Shown here: positions 11,792-22,013 of the stretch, piece after piece
How positions within the stretch are numbered: the stretch's first letter is position 1
How the letters are laid out: every line of letters starts with the position of its first letter
Source of the DNA: Isoetes taiwanensis
Lineage: Eukaryota; Streptophyta; Lycopodiopsida; Isoetales; Isoetaceae
DNA: 64,000 nt
Reading direction: 5' to 3'
Assembly (NCBI GenBank): GCA_021234155.1
Contig: JAJEKV010000332.1
Span: 124,001 to 188,000, forward strand
Translations under genes and position numbers: made by a program
Notes under the pieces: model-generated
Told to the model about the DNA's origin: nothing
Seen by the model: only the letters and a program-made list of their open reading frames with translations
Database searches by the model: none

Positions 11792-12594
11792 GATGCTTCT
11801 CACACTTCTCTTTTGTTACTTGTGGTTCGACAAGCTGGCTAAATTATACAGGAAATTGAGGATTAGACTTTTTCCTTGGGTCTTCTGAAATTCTCAGCTT
11901 CTACATCGTGGAAACTAGACCTGACCTATGCAAGTGTGAAACGGAACTCCCCATTTACTGGTGGTTAATCCGGCCATTGGGAACTCCGTATTATCACCCG
12001 AGATGTGGGTGGCCGGGTGATAAATACTATTTGTTTAAAACTGTAACTAGTTTTTAAGTAGTTTTTTCTTGGGCGCGTTATGTGCTCCTTTCATTTTTGT
12101 CTTATCAACTCACCTTTGTTCTCCTCTCGTCATCTCTTCTTTTGCTTTTAGGGTCTTGTCATTTTACTAAGCCTTAGTCTTGTTGAATGGGCCTTAGTGC
12201 ATTAGTCTGGAGCTAAGCCTGGAGCATTAGCCTGGAGCATTAGCCTGGCATTAGCTATGGAAGGAGAATTCACATTCACCATACTTCCATGATCATAATC
12301 ATTCTCGTTATGTCTATCGCCGGTGCCAAATTGAAGAAAAATAACAGGATACTGAACTCGCCAAATTGCTACGGACCATGCTACAGACCATGGTAGAAAT
12401 CCTGCAACAGCAGAGGAAAAGCAGCATCGCAATAGGAAGGCCGGACTTTTTGCAAGCTAATCTGGGCCGTCTGATGTAGTGGCAAAATTTGAGCCGTCGA
12501 AATTAGGGCGCGATGCAACATGGTAAAACATTGAAGAAAAAAGAAAAACGACTCATCAAATGGCGGTGTGGTGTTCAGCTATGGTGGATCCGCT
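11792..12594. promoter_or_regulatory. shared upstream region between divergent genes
   Basis: This 0.8 kb stretch separates the start codons of the minus-strand membrane protein gene and the plus-strand GT47 gene, so it should hold both promoters. A short near-tandem array GCCTGGAGCATTA occurs at about 12207-12255. I cannot point to a convincing TATA box for either gene. Confidence 0.4.
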
Positions 12595-15500
12595 ATGGAT
12601 CTGAACGATCTTCGGCAGAGGCTAATTCTTTGGGTTCTAATTCTTCCAAGCTTGTTGCTCTTGGCTATGTTTCCAAGATTCCCTGTAAATTGGCCTGCAC
12701 AGCACACAGTTTTTTCCGATCCATGTCTTGGAAGAAGGATTTATATGTACAATCTTCCCACAAAATTTAATCTCGAGCTTCTTAAGCTCAATAATTCATG
12801 GGAGGCTAATATCTGCCAGAATTTCGAGAACGCCGGAATGGGCAGGGAGGTCAAAATGGGAAAAGAATGGGGTTCTTTTGATAAAAAACAGGGGCCCTGG
12901 TATGCGACATGGCAGTTTAGTCTGGAGATATATTTTCATTTCAGAATTCAGAGGCATTCTTGTTTAACTAAATCGGAAGACGAAGCAGATCTTTTTTATG
13001 TACCCTATTACGCCGGATTCGATCTTAGAAGAAGAATTTTCCATGGGTTACCAAGAGATGAGCTGTATCTTGAGCTCTTAAATTGGTTGCAGAAACAAAG
13101 GGGATGGAAAAAACGAAAACAGAGGAAGATGAACCACTTCATGGTTTTGGGTCGTATTTCTTCCGATTTTAAGCGGACCATCCGAAAGAAATGGGGTTCT
13201 GAGGTGCTGTAATCTTTTCTTTTCTGCATTACTTCCAGATTTGAAGCGATGGTTCTAAGTGCTCCCGATTTGGGTTGGGCTCCCATGGAAACCCTTCCTA
13301 TTTTCCATGGAAACCCTTCCAATTTTCCATGGAAAATAGGAAGGGTTTCCATGGAAACCCTTCCGGCTTTCAAATCAGGAAGGGTTTCCATGGAAACCCT
13401 TCCTATTTTCCATGGAAACCCTTCCTGGCTTCCATGTTTGGAAAATAGGAAGGGTTTCCATGGAAAATAGGAAGGGTTTCCATGGAAACCCTTCCTGATT
13501 TTAATGGAAAATTGGAAGGGTTTCCAAATTTGAAAATCGGAAGGGTTTCCCCGGAAAATGGGTAGGGTTTCCTTTTTTTTTTAGGCGCACGCGCACGCTG
13601 CCCAACACAGACGCCGCCATTAATGGTGCACGCTTATGCACGCTCATAAATATGCACGACAATCAAGAATTTAAATTTTAATTCAAATGGAAACCCTTCC
13701 TATTTTCCAAACCCATGGGAAAATAGGAAGGGTTTCCACAAATGGGGGAAAATAGGAAGGGTTTCCATCTTTCTTCAAAAAATTTTAAGGGCTCTTCTTG
13801 CGCTTTGCTCTCCGCCATTGCATCTCAAAATTTTTAAGGGCGCTTCTTGCGCTCTGCTCGGTGCCATTGCATCTCCTTATGGATCCGGAGCTTGACGCAT
13901 TTGAAGAATGCGAGGAGGATGCTTCTACCGATTCATCACTATATGATTCGGACGAAACTGTAAGTGATTTTGCTTTCGAAAATATTGATGACAATGCTGC
14001 AAGTTTTGAGGATTTACAAGATGAAGAAAATGCAAGGCCAAATGTGGAGTATGATCCCTTGGAAGAGGAACGTTACATTCAACGGTTTCCTCCTATTCCT
14101 GCTATCGCCTCTGCTGAGGGCTACATTTTTAACGAAGCTTCATATTATTTGATGGTGCATTGTGTTCAAAATTTCGTCCATCCCTCTGTTCAAGATGTCC
14201 TTCAAGCAGATCCTAATTTTCCTGCGGGGTATGTTCGCCAAACACAAGATACACAAATCATAACGAGGTGGTCGAGCTTCCAGGAGAAGTTGCAAGTTCA
14301 TACAGAATCTCGTCTTCTCCTGCGCTTGACCTTTGGCAAATGGCTCTACATCCCACCATCATGGATGTGGAAGCAAATTATTTTCAGAGCTCATGTCGAA
14401 GGTGGTCTACGCCACTTGCCTATATGTCCTACCCTAGATAACATCAAGAAGGTATGGCAGATTGGAGCCAAGTTTCATGGCATTCCAGAAGATTATGTGA
14501 GGCAATGCATAGAAGTATGTGGGTGCGGTTCCGTCAGAAGCGAAGCCTCTGAGGAGACAAGAGTTATTCAATTATGAGGAGATAGTGCCATATCACTCCT
14601 TGGAAAGTCGAGTGGGAGCGATTACAAATAGATCCACGGGGTCGAGGTTGATTGACGCCACACTAGGGATTGGATGAATGATATGATATGTGTTGATTAC
14701 ATTTGTCATCGAGGGGAAGTGCATCTGGCGTGTGGTGCGTGTCGGGGAAGGCAGACAAGAAGGAGTTTCAAGATAAGATGCGGGTTTCGATCTTCGCCCG
14801 CAGTGATCTAGAAGCAATCCAGTCTGAATAGTTCCGCCACAATACACATTCGTGTTGGGCATGATGGACACAACCCGTGGTGCGAAGATGACGAGTGGTC
14901 CGGCCCTTGCATCCCTGTTCTGCGGTGGTATTTGCCAACATCTTCTTGGACCACGAGAGATTTCCAAAGCTGTGTGGAGTAATATGTTGGAGAGGCAAGG
15001 TGACAGGGCAAAGGTGCTAACAGATGGTGGTGGCTTGCGGTGGGGGGGGTGGTCCACCCGGTGGGAAGGGGATGGTCCACATGGCAGCGTGAAGGGGGGG
15101 TGGTGGCGGATGCTACACTAGAAGAGTGGGGCTGGAAAACAAGCGAGGAAAGAATGGTCGAGACTTGGAGATGGGAATGATGGTGACACATATGGGAGTG
15201 ATGTGACAAGACCACACCGCATGGGGAGAGAACTAGGAGTATGGGAAAAAGAAGCGGGTGGTGGGAGAAAGAGGTGTAGAGGCTGAGTGGTCGATGCTAG
15301 TGCGTCATGGATGGGCACCCCCCGGTGAGGTCCCACATCGCAAGATGTGGATGGCATGAATGGCGTGCTAGAGGCAAAGCGGTGCTAGATGAACGGGCAA
15401 CCCTAAGCGGGGTACATCAAGTCTGCGGTAAACCCCAATCCCTGGCCTCGGCTACCTCTCGACATCCTCCTTCCCTACCAACCCCACAATGTCGTTTGCC

Positions 15501-18500
15501 TCATCCTCAATAGGGGTCTCTCTCCTCCTCAACAACACCTCTGCCTCCCACCCAACCTAGCACAGTATGCAGCCGGGAACCCGGGACCTCTCGTCCCTCA
15601 TCGCAAAGCAGGAGGTAGTCCACTCTATCGCGCTATCCAGCGTGGTCCCCACCAGGGTATCTCCGTAGCTAACTCCTCTGTGAGAAGGACCTCTCGATGA
15701 CCTCCCACTCTGCCACAACGCCACCAGGTGCGTGGAGTGGTAAAAGGGTGTGTCTATTTTGGGACACTAGAAACTCTGCCACGGCACATCTATCGACCCA
15801 AAGGCGGCTCCTCTCCCTCTCTCTCGTTATTTGCATCATCCTCCCTCGTCCACCGGACGCCTCTGCGCACCACCCAGGCGAGGCACCATGGTACCTCCCC
15901 ATGCCGGCTCATGTGGTGCTTCTTCGCACCATCCATGCCTAAACCCCAACCATCTGGTCCGTGTGTGTGCACCCCTCGTGCTCACAAAACCATCTCTCAC
16001 AGGACCTTGTAGGTGCCCGGGGATGGTGATCAATACTCGGCGTATTCTCCAATGCCCATGGAGCTGGCCCCTAAAGAAAAAGCGATGGACCAAAAAAAAA
16101 AACGGGCGTAAAGGGATTAACACTACGTTTCCTCTATGTACCAATAGAAGTAAGAGAACAACAGATACTACGGGATTAACCTAAACGTATACCCTAAACC
16201 CTAAGCTTATACTAGGGACTAACCGGTCAGGCGCGAAGGTCCTAATCGGTCAGGAATCAAGCGGTACCGCGCCCTCTGCGTCCTGCCCCCTCCCCACTCC
16301 TGCCATATCTGTATGAAAACATTACAAAAGAACCATAACCATGTAATTTATTTGAAACATATGAGAAAAACTGCGAACCAAAAAATTACCTAGCAAATTT
16401 TGAGCACAATGAGAACAAACAAGAACTTCCCATCAAACAATTCATAATTGTGAATGAATTGGCTAGTTCACATTTGGTTTCTATTCGTTTTATATTTGGG
16501 TTCACATTTCATTCAGCCCTTTTCTATTTTGCTAGAGAACAGCCCCAGGCTTTTCTTATTGCCATGACCATTTACATATGACAAGAAATAGAGATGCAAG
16601 AAAATTGCACTTCAAGTGCTTTTGTATTAACATTTAAACAAGTTACATGTAGAAGTTTGGGTTTGATTGCTCAAAAACCCAAGCGTTTCTAATATTTTCC
16701 AATGGAAATAAGAACTTCAAATAGGACTGATGAGGTGCCCAATTGATAAATGCGCTCCACCTTCAAGCATTCAAGATGAAAAAAGATTCAAAAATTTTTC
16801 ACTGGAATTAAGCTACTCTTCAAAGAATTACATGCAATTGTTTATCTCCTAATTGCATAGCTATAATGGACAAGATGGAAAAATTATTCTAACCTCCTTC
16901 TGTTTTCAAGGCTTACCTGTTCTGGTTGAAGACCTTTCTTAGCTTGATATCAGCCTGCTTGACGAGCTTATATCCAAGGTCAAATCCAGGCCTGAAATCC
17001 GAGCAATACACTGGATTTTTAACAAGAAGCCAAATCAATAAAAGAAGCGACCTAGAGAATAATATAAGAATCAGAAAGTATGATTCAATGGCAGAATTGC
17101 AATCTGAGCATAAAGAGCAAGAATTGCTTTGTTGACTCATGCATGGACTGGGGTTGGATTGAAGCGGCCCCTGCTTGGAGAAAAATTCGGCATCTGCTAA
17201 TTGGTCCCAGACTTTTGCTGCAATACAGAAGAATCTGCCTTTTCGGGTTAAATTTTCCAGACTCTGGTGCCCTTAACTCTGCAAAAATAATCCTGCCTTT
17301 GCAAGTTGAACAAAGAATAATGGAAAGATTATATGACTGCACTGGCAAGAACGAATGGATGATTATTTTTCTGGAGCCAGGTGTGACGCAGGTGAGCAAA
17401 ATTAAAAGGTATGAAGAACAGACTAACCTATCAGAATCCGAGAGGGGTTTCCATAGCCGAGAAGGGTTTCCAGACCCGAGAGTTTTTCCCAGATTAGCCG
17501 AGAATTGGACGTAGCCGAAAAGGGTTTCCATAGCCGAGAAGGGTTTCCGGAAGGGTTTCCATAGCCGACAATTTTTCCTGGTTAACAATTTGCTGTTTAA
17601 TGTGTAGAATAAATCAGTACAATAAATCAGTGTATTACCAAGATCTTGAATCGGAGCCGAAAATCTCAAAGCATGCTATACTTCATGCTCGTCATTCCTT
17701 TCTTTCTTCCCTGTACAAACTCCAGCTCTTTTTGCATCATCATGGATCCAGATGTACTACATATGGTAACCTGCCCCTGTAAATTTTGAATCCAACTCGT
17801 TTGAATCCTTAAGATTATCTTGCTATGAATTTCTTACTATGAATCTCTTGTTTTAATTTCTTACTATGAATCTCGCCTCACATCGCATGAAATATGGCAC
17901 GAACTTTGCTTCTTGGTCTTCTATTCCGGCAAGAAATCTGTCCAATTCTTTTGCTGCGAAAAAGGTCGAGCAGTAAGAAAGTTTATTGAACTTTGCTTCT
18001 TGGTCTTCTATTCCGGCAAGAAATCTGTCCAATTCTTTTGCTGCGAAAAAGGTCGAGCAGTAAGAAAGTTTATTCATCATCTGGAAGGAGCTCATCTGGA
18101 AACACTACCTGGAAGACCGGAATCCAGACACGAATCAAGCGCTCCTCAACGATCAAGCGACTCAATCTAATCTCATGCAAGGAAGCAATCCGTCCGCCGG
18201 AGGAAGAGGAAGAAAAAAAAATTTACTTTTTTCTTGAATAGGCTCTTATTAGAGCCGTAGAAAATTAATTGCAGACATTAATTAACGGTGGTCGTCTTGG
18301 ATAACTAAAAATATAATTTTTTTGTGGAAACCCTACCGTGGTTCAGTGGAAACCCTTCCGGTTTTCAACAGAAATTTGGTAGGGTTTCCAGAAATGAAAT
18401 TTGGTAGGGTTTCCCTTTTTTTTTAATAACCCCGATCGGGGGGAGATAGTGTGAGCGGATTTGAAGCGTCCATAAGCTTTAGATTATTTTCTTTTCCAAC

Positions 18501-19429
18501 TTCCTTCTTCTTGAAGTGTAGATTCATATTCTTGTTGCACATGGTTTGCCGGACTTGAATCGCCTAAAAGTTAAGATGTTCTTGTTTGCATTCTTTTATC
18601 CCGGGTTTAAGCTGGAAAATGGGACGATTAGAGTATTCCTTTATCATTTCGTACTAAGTTAACATAATTATGTTCTGTTTTTCGGTTTCAGATGCTGAAT
18701 GATCCGCGGTGGAAAAGAGTAATCAAGCTGACGATCGAACAGAGCCCAAATTCAAATTCTGGAAACGATTCGACAGAGATTGCCATACCATATCCGACAT
18801 CTTTTCATCCAAATTCACAGAATCAGGTTGAATTGCTACAGAAATGGGCTCTTCAATCGGATCAAAGAACATCTCTGGCTTGCATAGCCGGAGGAAAACG
18901 AGTCGGGGGATTAAGAACACAAGTAATCAGGCGGTGCCAAAAAGACAGCAGATGCACAAATCTATTCTGCAACAATTCTTCTCCAGATCTGACACAACCC
19001 ATAAAAAATTTAACAGGACAGACCGTTGAAGCATCTTGCGGGACTCCATTCCCAATTTTTAGCTTGTTCCATAGCTGCGAATTTTGTCTGCAACCTCCAG
19101 GGGATAGTCCTACCAGGAGATCATTTTTTGATTCTATGCTTGCAGGGTGTATTCCGGTAATTTTCAAAAGAAAAAGTGCTTGGACCCAGTACAGGTTTCA
19201 TCTGCCATATCCTGATGGAAGCAACTACTCTGTTTTGATAGACATGGACGAGTTCAGAAGCCAGGGACTAATGAATATTCTTGAAGCTATTCCGGCAGAT
19301 CGAAGGCAACAACTTAGAACAAATATTAGCTATTTGATTCCCAGAATTGTGTATTCTGGTTTTGATGTGACACACGAAATTGACGCTTTTGATATAGCTT
19401 TGGATGCCATTTTCAACATGGTCCACTAG
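12595..19429 (+). CDS. GT47 glycosyltransferase, xyloglucan galactosyltransferase (MUR3/XLT2-like), two exons
   Basis: Golgi type II membrane enzymes of this family add galactose to xyloglucan side chains. Exon 1 is 12595-13203 and exon 2 is 18692-19429; the intron has GT at 13204 and AG at 18690-18691 in phase 0, giving a 448-residue protein (WGSE joined to MLNDPRWKRV). Seen: a signal anchor at about residues 9-27 (LILWVLILPSLLLLAMF), the exostosin-domain opening RRIYMYNLPTKFN, ADLFYVPYYAGFD, HFMVLGRISSDF, IAIPYPTSFHP, FCLQPPGDSPTRRSFFDSML, AGCIPVIF and the end motif RIVYSG..DAFDIALDAI. These match the family's conserved blocks in order. The GTG at 12568 is not needed; ATG 12595 sits just before the anchor. 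No stop or frameshift is present. The length is somewhat shorter than typical MUR3 proteins. It is probably functional, but the exact acceptor substrate is inferred. Confidence 0.9.
13268..13775. repeat. GGAAGGGTTTCC palindromic repeat block, left
   Basis: At least fifteen copies of GGAAGGGTTTCC or its reverse complement GGAAACCCTTCC are packed here, often joined as GGAAGGGTTTCCATGGAAAC, which makes local hairpins. Spacers are of the type TATTTTCC. Similar units recur at 17441-17560 and 18330-18416 in the same intron, so they probably mark the two ends of one inserted element. Confidence 0.85.
13879..14577 (+). CDS. ORF with integrase-type HHCC zinc-binding module
   Basis: I chose ATG 13879 (MDPELDAFEECEEDASTDSS); upstream lies a roughly 50 bp tandem duplication of GCGCTTCTTGCGCT-type sequence (13779-13875). 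The 232-residue product has an acidic N-terminus (about residues 1-70) and, near residues 170-215, H..GGLRH, a spacer of about 30 residues with PTLDNIKKVW, then DYVRQCIEVCGCG. This fits the HHCC zinc finger placed before the catalytic core in retroelement and Ginger-type integrases (H2C2 family). The ORF stops at 14575-14577, but another frame just downstream reads WERLQIDPRG, like the start of an integrase core, so the parent protein was probably longer. It may be a transposon protein or a domesticated relative. Function is inferred from the motif only. Confidence 0.5.
   Translation: MDPELDAFEECEEDASTDSSLYDSDETVSDFAFENIDDNAASFEDLQDEENARPNVEYDPLEEERYIQRFPPIPAIASAEGYIFNEASYYLMVHCVQNFVHPSVQDVLQADPNFPAGYVRQTQDTQIITRWSSFQEKLQVHTESRLLLRLTFGKWLYIPPSWMWKQIIFRAHVEGGLRHLPICPTLDNIKKVWQIGAKFHGIPEDYVRQCIEVCGCGSVRSEASEETRVIQL
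14578..16300. other. GC-rich decayed block inside the intron
   Basis: The base composition changes sharply to GC-rich at 14.6-16.1 kb, unlike the AT-rich flanks. Many overlapping frames are open only because of composition; none has a recognisable domain. The block may be the decayed body of the element that carried the HHCC ORF. A tRNA-like segment is listed separately. Confidence 0.4.
15560..15645 (-). repeat. possible tRNA-derived SINE head
   Basis: Read on the minus strand the segment gives GGATAGCGCGATAGAGTGG, then CTACCTCCTGCTTTGCGATG and GAGGTCCCGGGTTCCCGGC. This resembles box A, anticodon-arm and box B sequences of tRNA-derived plant SINEs, with the T-loop damaged (GGTTCGAATCC-like sequence shortened). 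No poly(A) tail or target duplication was found. A degenerate tRNA pseudogene is the alternative. Confidence 0.35.
16917..17008 (-). other. exon-like segment with splice signals, unknown gene
   Basis: On the minus strand an open segment encoding FRPGFDLGYKLVKQADIKLR and then KVFNQNR is preceded by a pyrimidine-rich stretch ending in CAG and followed by CAG/GTAAGC, which looks like a real internal exon. I do not recognise the protein and find no partner exon. It may be a gene fragment captured by the element inserted in this intron. Confidence 0.3.
17441..17560. repeat. GGAAGGGTTTCC-type repeat block, middle
   Basis: Several copies of GAAGGGTTTCC separated by ATAGCCGA spacers. It is the same core unit as the left block, here in one orientation. 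Confidence 0.75.
17901..18074. repeat. tandem duplication, 87 bp period
   Basis: The unit starting GAACTTTGCTTCTTGGTC at 17901 is repeated from 17988 with essentially no change. The recent tandem copy is inside the GT47 intron. The reading frames through it are chance. Confidence 0.9.
18330..18416. repeat. GGAAGGGTTTCC-type repeat block, right
   Basis: Copies of GGAAACCCTTCC and GGTAGGGTTTCC end in a T-run, very like the end of the left block at 13556-13582 (GGGTAGGGTTTCC plus T-run). The matching ends suggest related boundaries of one insertion. Confidence 0.65.
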
Positions 19430-19949
19430 AAATGTTTTTTCCACCTTAATGTCTATCCTAGCCTATTCCCTTTTTCTCTGGGATGTGGGATCTTTGGGAT
19501 CGATTCAGGCCTCTGATCAAGCTCAAGGTTCACAGAAATTTTTGCAGCAAGAGGAATTCGACAATTAAGCTGCCAGATTCGTATTACTTAGCCTAGCTGG
19601 AGTTCTTATCTTCGATTTCCCCTATGGTTTTCTTGACTCTTGTCTCCAAGATGTGGCTTTGTGGCAGGCCATGGTATGACCAGTTCTTTAGCCTGCTGCT
19701 TATAGATTACTTAGTGCTTCTCTTGTCTTTGCAAGTCCCAACGATTATGGCTATGGCAGGATTATCTTCTTCTGAAGTGCCAGCGGCTATGAAAGGGAAA
19801 CAATCTTCCTACTCTATATATCATCAACTTCAGAACGACCATCTTTCCTCCATACTCAAGTGCAACTGCAACTGTTCCTGTTAATGTGTTCCTTGTTAAT
19901 GTTTGTCACTCTGGCTTAGGCATCTTCATCTTCATTCTCTACACTAAGA
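19430..19949. other. 3' region of the GT47 gene
   Basis: Downstream of the stop codon this is presumably 3' UTR followed by intergenic DNA. I see no clear poly(A) signal that I would rely on. Confidence 0.35.
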
Positions 19950-20073
19950 AGTATTTGTATGGTAAGTGTGTTTTTTTCTCCGGGCAGTAATTCGCTTGCT
20001 GCGTTTTTGTATTGGGTCCCATAGACCGATTGGTCTCCGTGGACGATAAAAGAACCTTCCTTCCTTCCTTCCT
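19950..20073 (+). mobile_element. 3' end of a microsatellite-tailed non-LTR retroposon (copy A)
   Basis: The segment ends TCTCCGTGGACGATAAAA followed by (TTCC)n. The same 3' end occurs inverted at 21429-21711, where it is followed by (ATTCT)n instead. A shared 3' end with different short tandem-repeat tails is typical of some RTE-like LINEs and their SINEs. The terminal frame encodes LGPIDRLVSVDDK. Confidence 0.6.
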
Positions 20074-21010
20074 CCTAAGATGCTAAAACAAATGATATGT
20101 CTACTTTTGCAGGGAGGATTGAAGGGGGCTACTAAGGTAGATCCTCAGCTTGTGTCTTCCAGGGGCTGAGATTAATATACAGCTTACTGATGGATTGCCT
20201 ATAGCAAGTAGCTTTAAGTTTTCTCCACAAAACTGCCTTTGCAAATTTTCTAGATGTTGAAAAGATGAAAGAGATCCAAATGCATGCTAAAGAGCTTAGA
20301 AAAAACTTCCAGCAGCGTACATCACATGGGGGAGAGTGACAACAATGGGTTCCTGTAGATAAAGTTATATACTGAGGCTTATAAAGTTAGCACTTCTCGG
20401 TAAAAATTCACAATCTTCTTTTGGTTTTGATTATTCTTTTTAAGTTAGTTTGTCTGAATTAGAGTTATTTTTAATGTAGCCAATGTTCTCCAATGGTATA
20501 TAGGATAAGGCACTCAGCCTATAGGCGACGAACTTGACAGCCTTATCACTACACTAAACATCTGGATTCAGCAGTCCAAGCAAGGCTAACAGCAAATAAG
20601 CTCACAAAAAGATATAACAACTATGATAGACAGACAAAAGACAAAGAAAACCTTGCACCACTATGCCTGCCTTTGAAGATGAGATTCTTATTGGCAAGGT
20701 TGAGATTTTGGAGTTCATAAATATAGGCAAATCTGGTGGAAATAGGGGAATAAGTTCATTCCTTCCTAAAGATATGCTAGTAAAATCTTTTGCAACCACA
20801 CTTGAACGTGTTGTGAGAATGATGTAGGTCGAAGATGGAAGATTGTCATACATACCATCCTTGAATAACTGGTTTAGATGTTCAACCTTCCATACACTAT
20901 CAGTGCATGAACATAAACTTCTATTCCCCTCTTTTACGGTTTTGAAGCATTATTCCAATCTCTCTTGCTCCTGCTCGGCATCTTCAAATGACGTCTAGTT
21001 TTAACATGTA

Positions 21011-21739
21011 TATGACATATTTAACAAAACTTGGACTTATTTAGATTTAGTAGATAGCACTTCAAGGATGCCATTATAAGAATATATTTATTGTTTAATT
21101 CTTCTTGATTTTTACAATTTTTAATTATATAAGATTATCTTTAAAATTACCTACCTTAATGGTTATCAAATTATAAAATTCATTTTCAAACTAATCCTAT
21201 CTATTTGGAATTTGACATTTCAAGAATATAAAATTTCATTTTTTAGTGTTTTAGCAAATTTAAAATTTGGCAATCATGATAATTTCTAAATGATATTCAA
21301 TGGTTTGATTAGTGATAAGAATTTCACAATTTATAACTTTTACACTTTTGAAAACACTTTAAGAATAGAATAGAATAGAATAGAATAGAATAGAATAGAA
21401 TAGAATAGAATAGAATAGAATAGAATATGATTTTATCGTCCACGGAGACCAACTGGCCTATGGGATCCAAGTACAAAGAGAGAGCAGCAAGCGTATTACT
21501 ACCAGGATTAAAAACCCACCAGAAAGGGTTTAGGGGAAAAACCTTAGTAGCAATAAGAATTTGACATCCGCATGCGTTATATACATAATCACAAAACACG
21601 GTGAGGTTAATATCGGACGGGGGCATAAGCGGTCCGCGTATCCATTACCTCCGAGTCTGATCCCAACAAAGCCTACGAGGAGGCCGTGCTACTGAGAGGC
21701 CATGCTAAGAAAAGTTTTAAGTTAAAATTAATTAAATGG
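21011..21739. mobile_element. half of an AT-rich MITE (M1, half A), interrupted by retroposon copy B
   Basis: The sequence from TATGACATATTTAACAAAAC is homologous for about 390 bp to the first part of the MITE at 24338-25036. The homology stops at AATTAAATGG (21739), exactly where the complementary half at 23239-23634 begins. Retroposon B lies inside it (21362-21711). Confidence 0.65.
21362..21711 (-). mobile_element. 3' end of a microsatellite-tailed non-LTR retroposon (copy B)
   Basis: On the minus strand the copy runs from about 21711 to 21429, ending LVSVDDK-coding sequence and GATAAAA, followed by 13 or so units of (ATTCT) at 21428-21363. It is about 280 bp long without the tail and encodes a C-terminal frame (GSNTLAALSLYLDPIGQLVS). 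TAAG(AA) on both sides may be a target duplication. Confidence 0.65.
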
Positions 21740-21913
21740 ACAACGTAATCACGTGGGGAGGTGTTACGTCAGAAGTAGGGGCTCGAGGCGACCTTAGCCG
21801 AGGCGGGCGAGCCGCGAATATTTGCCGAGGCTAGCGCCGCCGCCGAGAGCCCCTACGTGGGCATAGCGTAGGTGAAAAAATAGAAGGATAAAAAGTCAGA
21901 TCCGCCATCAAGC

Positions 21914-21990
21914 GTAAGTATTCTACTTGTTTTTAAAAAAATTTAGGGTTGTTAATGTTCATTTACTAATCATTGTCTTTGTTTTTTTAG
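21914..21990 (+). other. 5' UTR intron of the Crypton-like gene
   Basis: GC/GTAAGTATT at 21914 and a T-rich acceptor ending TTTTTTTAG at 21990 frame a 77 bp intron just upstream of ATG 22014. The preceding 150 bp (21740-21900) are GC-rich (CGAGGCGGGCGAGCCGCG), like a promoter-proximal region. Confidence 0.5.
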
Positions 21991-22013
21991 GTTAAGTGCT
22001 CTTTATAGAGCTT

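Larger units (their letters stand above)
13204..18691 (+). other. 5,488 bp intron of the GT47 gene, filled with repeats
   Basis: The intron is bounded by GAG/GTGCTG and TTTCAG/ATG. It holds palindrome-forming GGAAGGGTTTCC repeats at both ends, an ORF with an HHCC zinc-binding module, a GC-rich decayed block (14.6-16.3 kb) with a tRNA-like head on the minus strand, an exon-like minus-strand piece at about 16917-17008 and an 87 bp tandem duplication. Homologous family members usually have few or short introns, so most of this is probably acquired. Confidence 0.8.

Noticed and set aside
14593-16184. Many overlapping long frames on both strands
   Set aside because: GC-rich composition leaves several frames open at once; none has recognisable domains or codon-position bias visible by eye.
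17085-17669. 194-codon minus-strand frame
   Set aside because: Its N-terminal third is built from the GGAAGGGTTTCC repeat (KPFRKPFSAMETLF), and no domain is seen.
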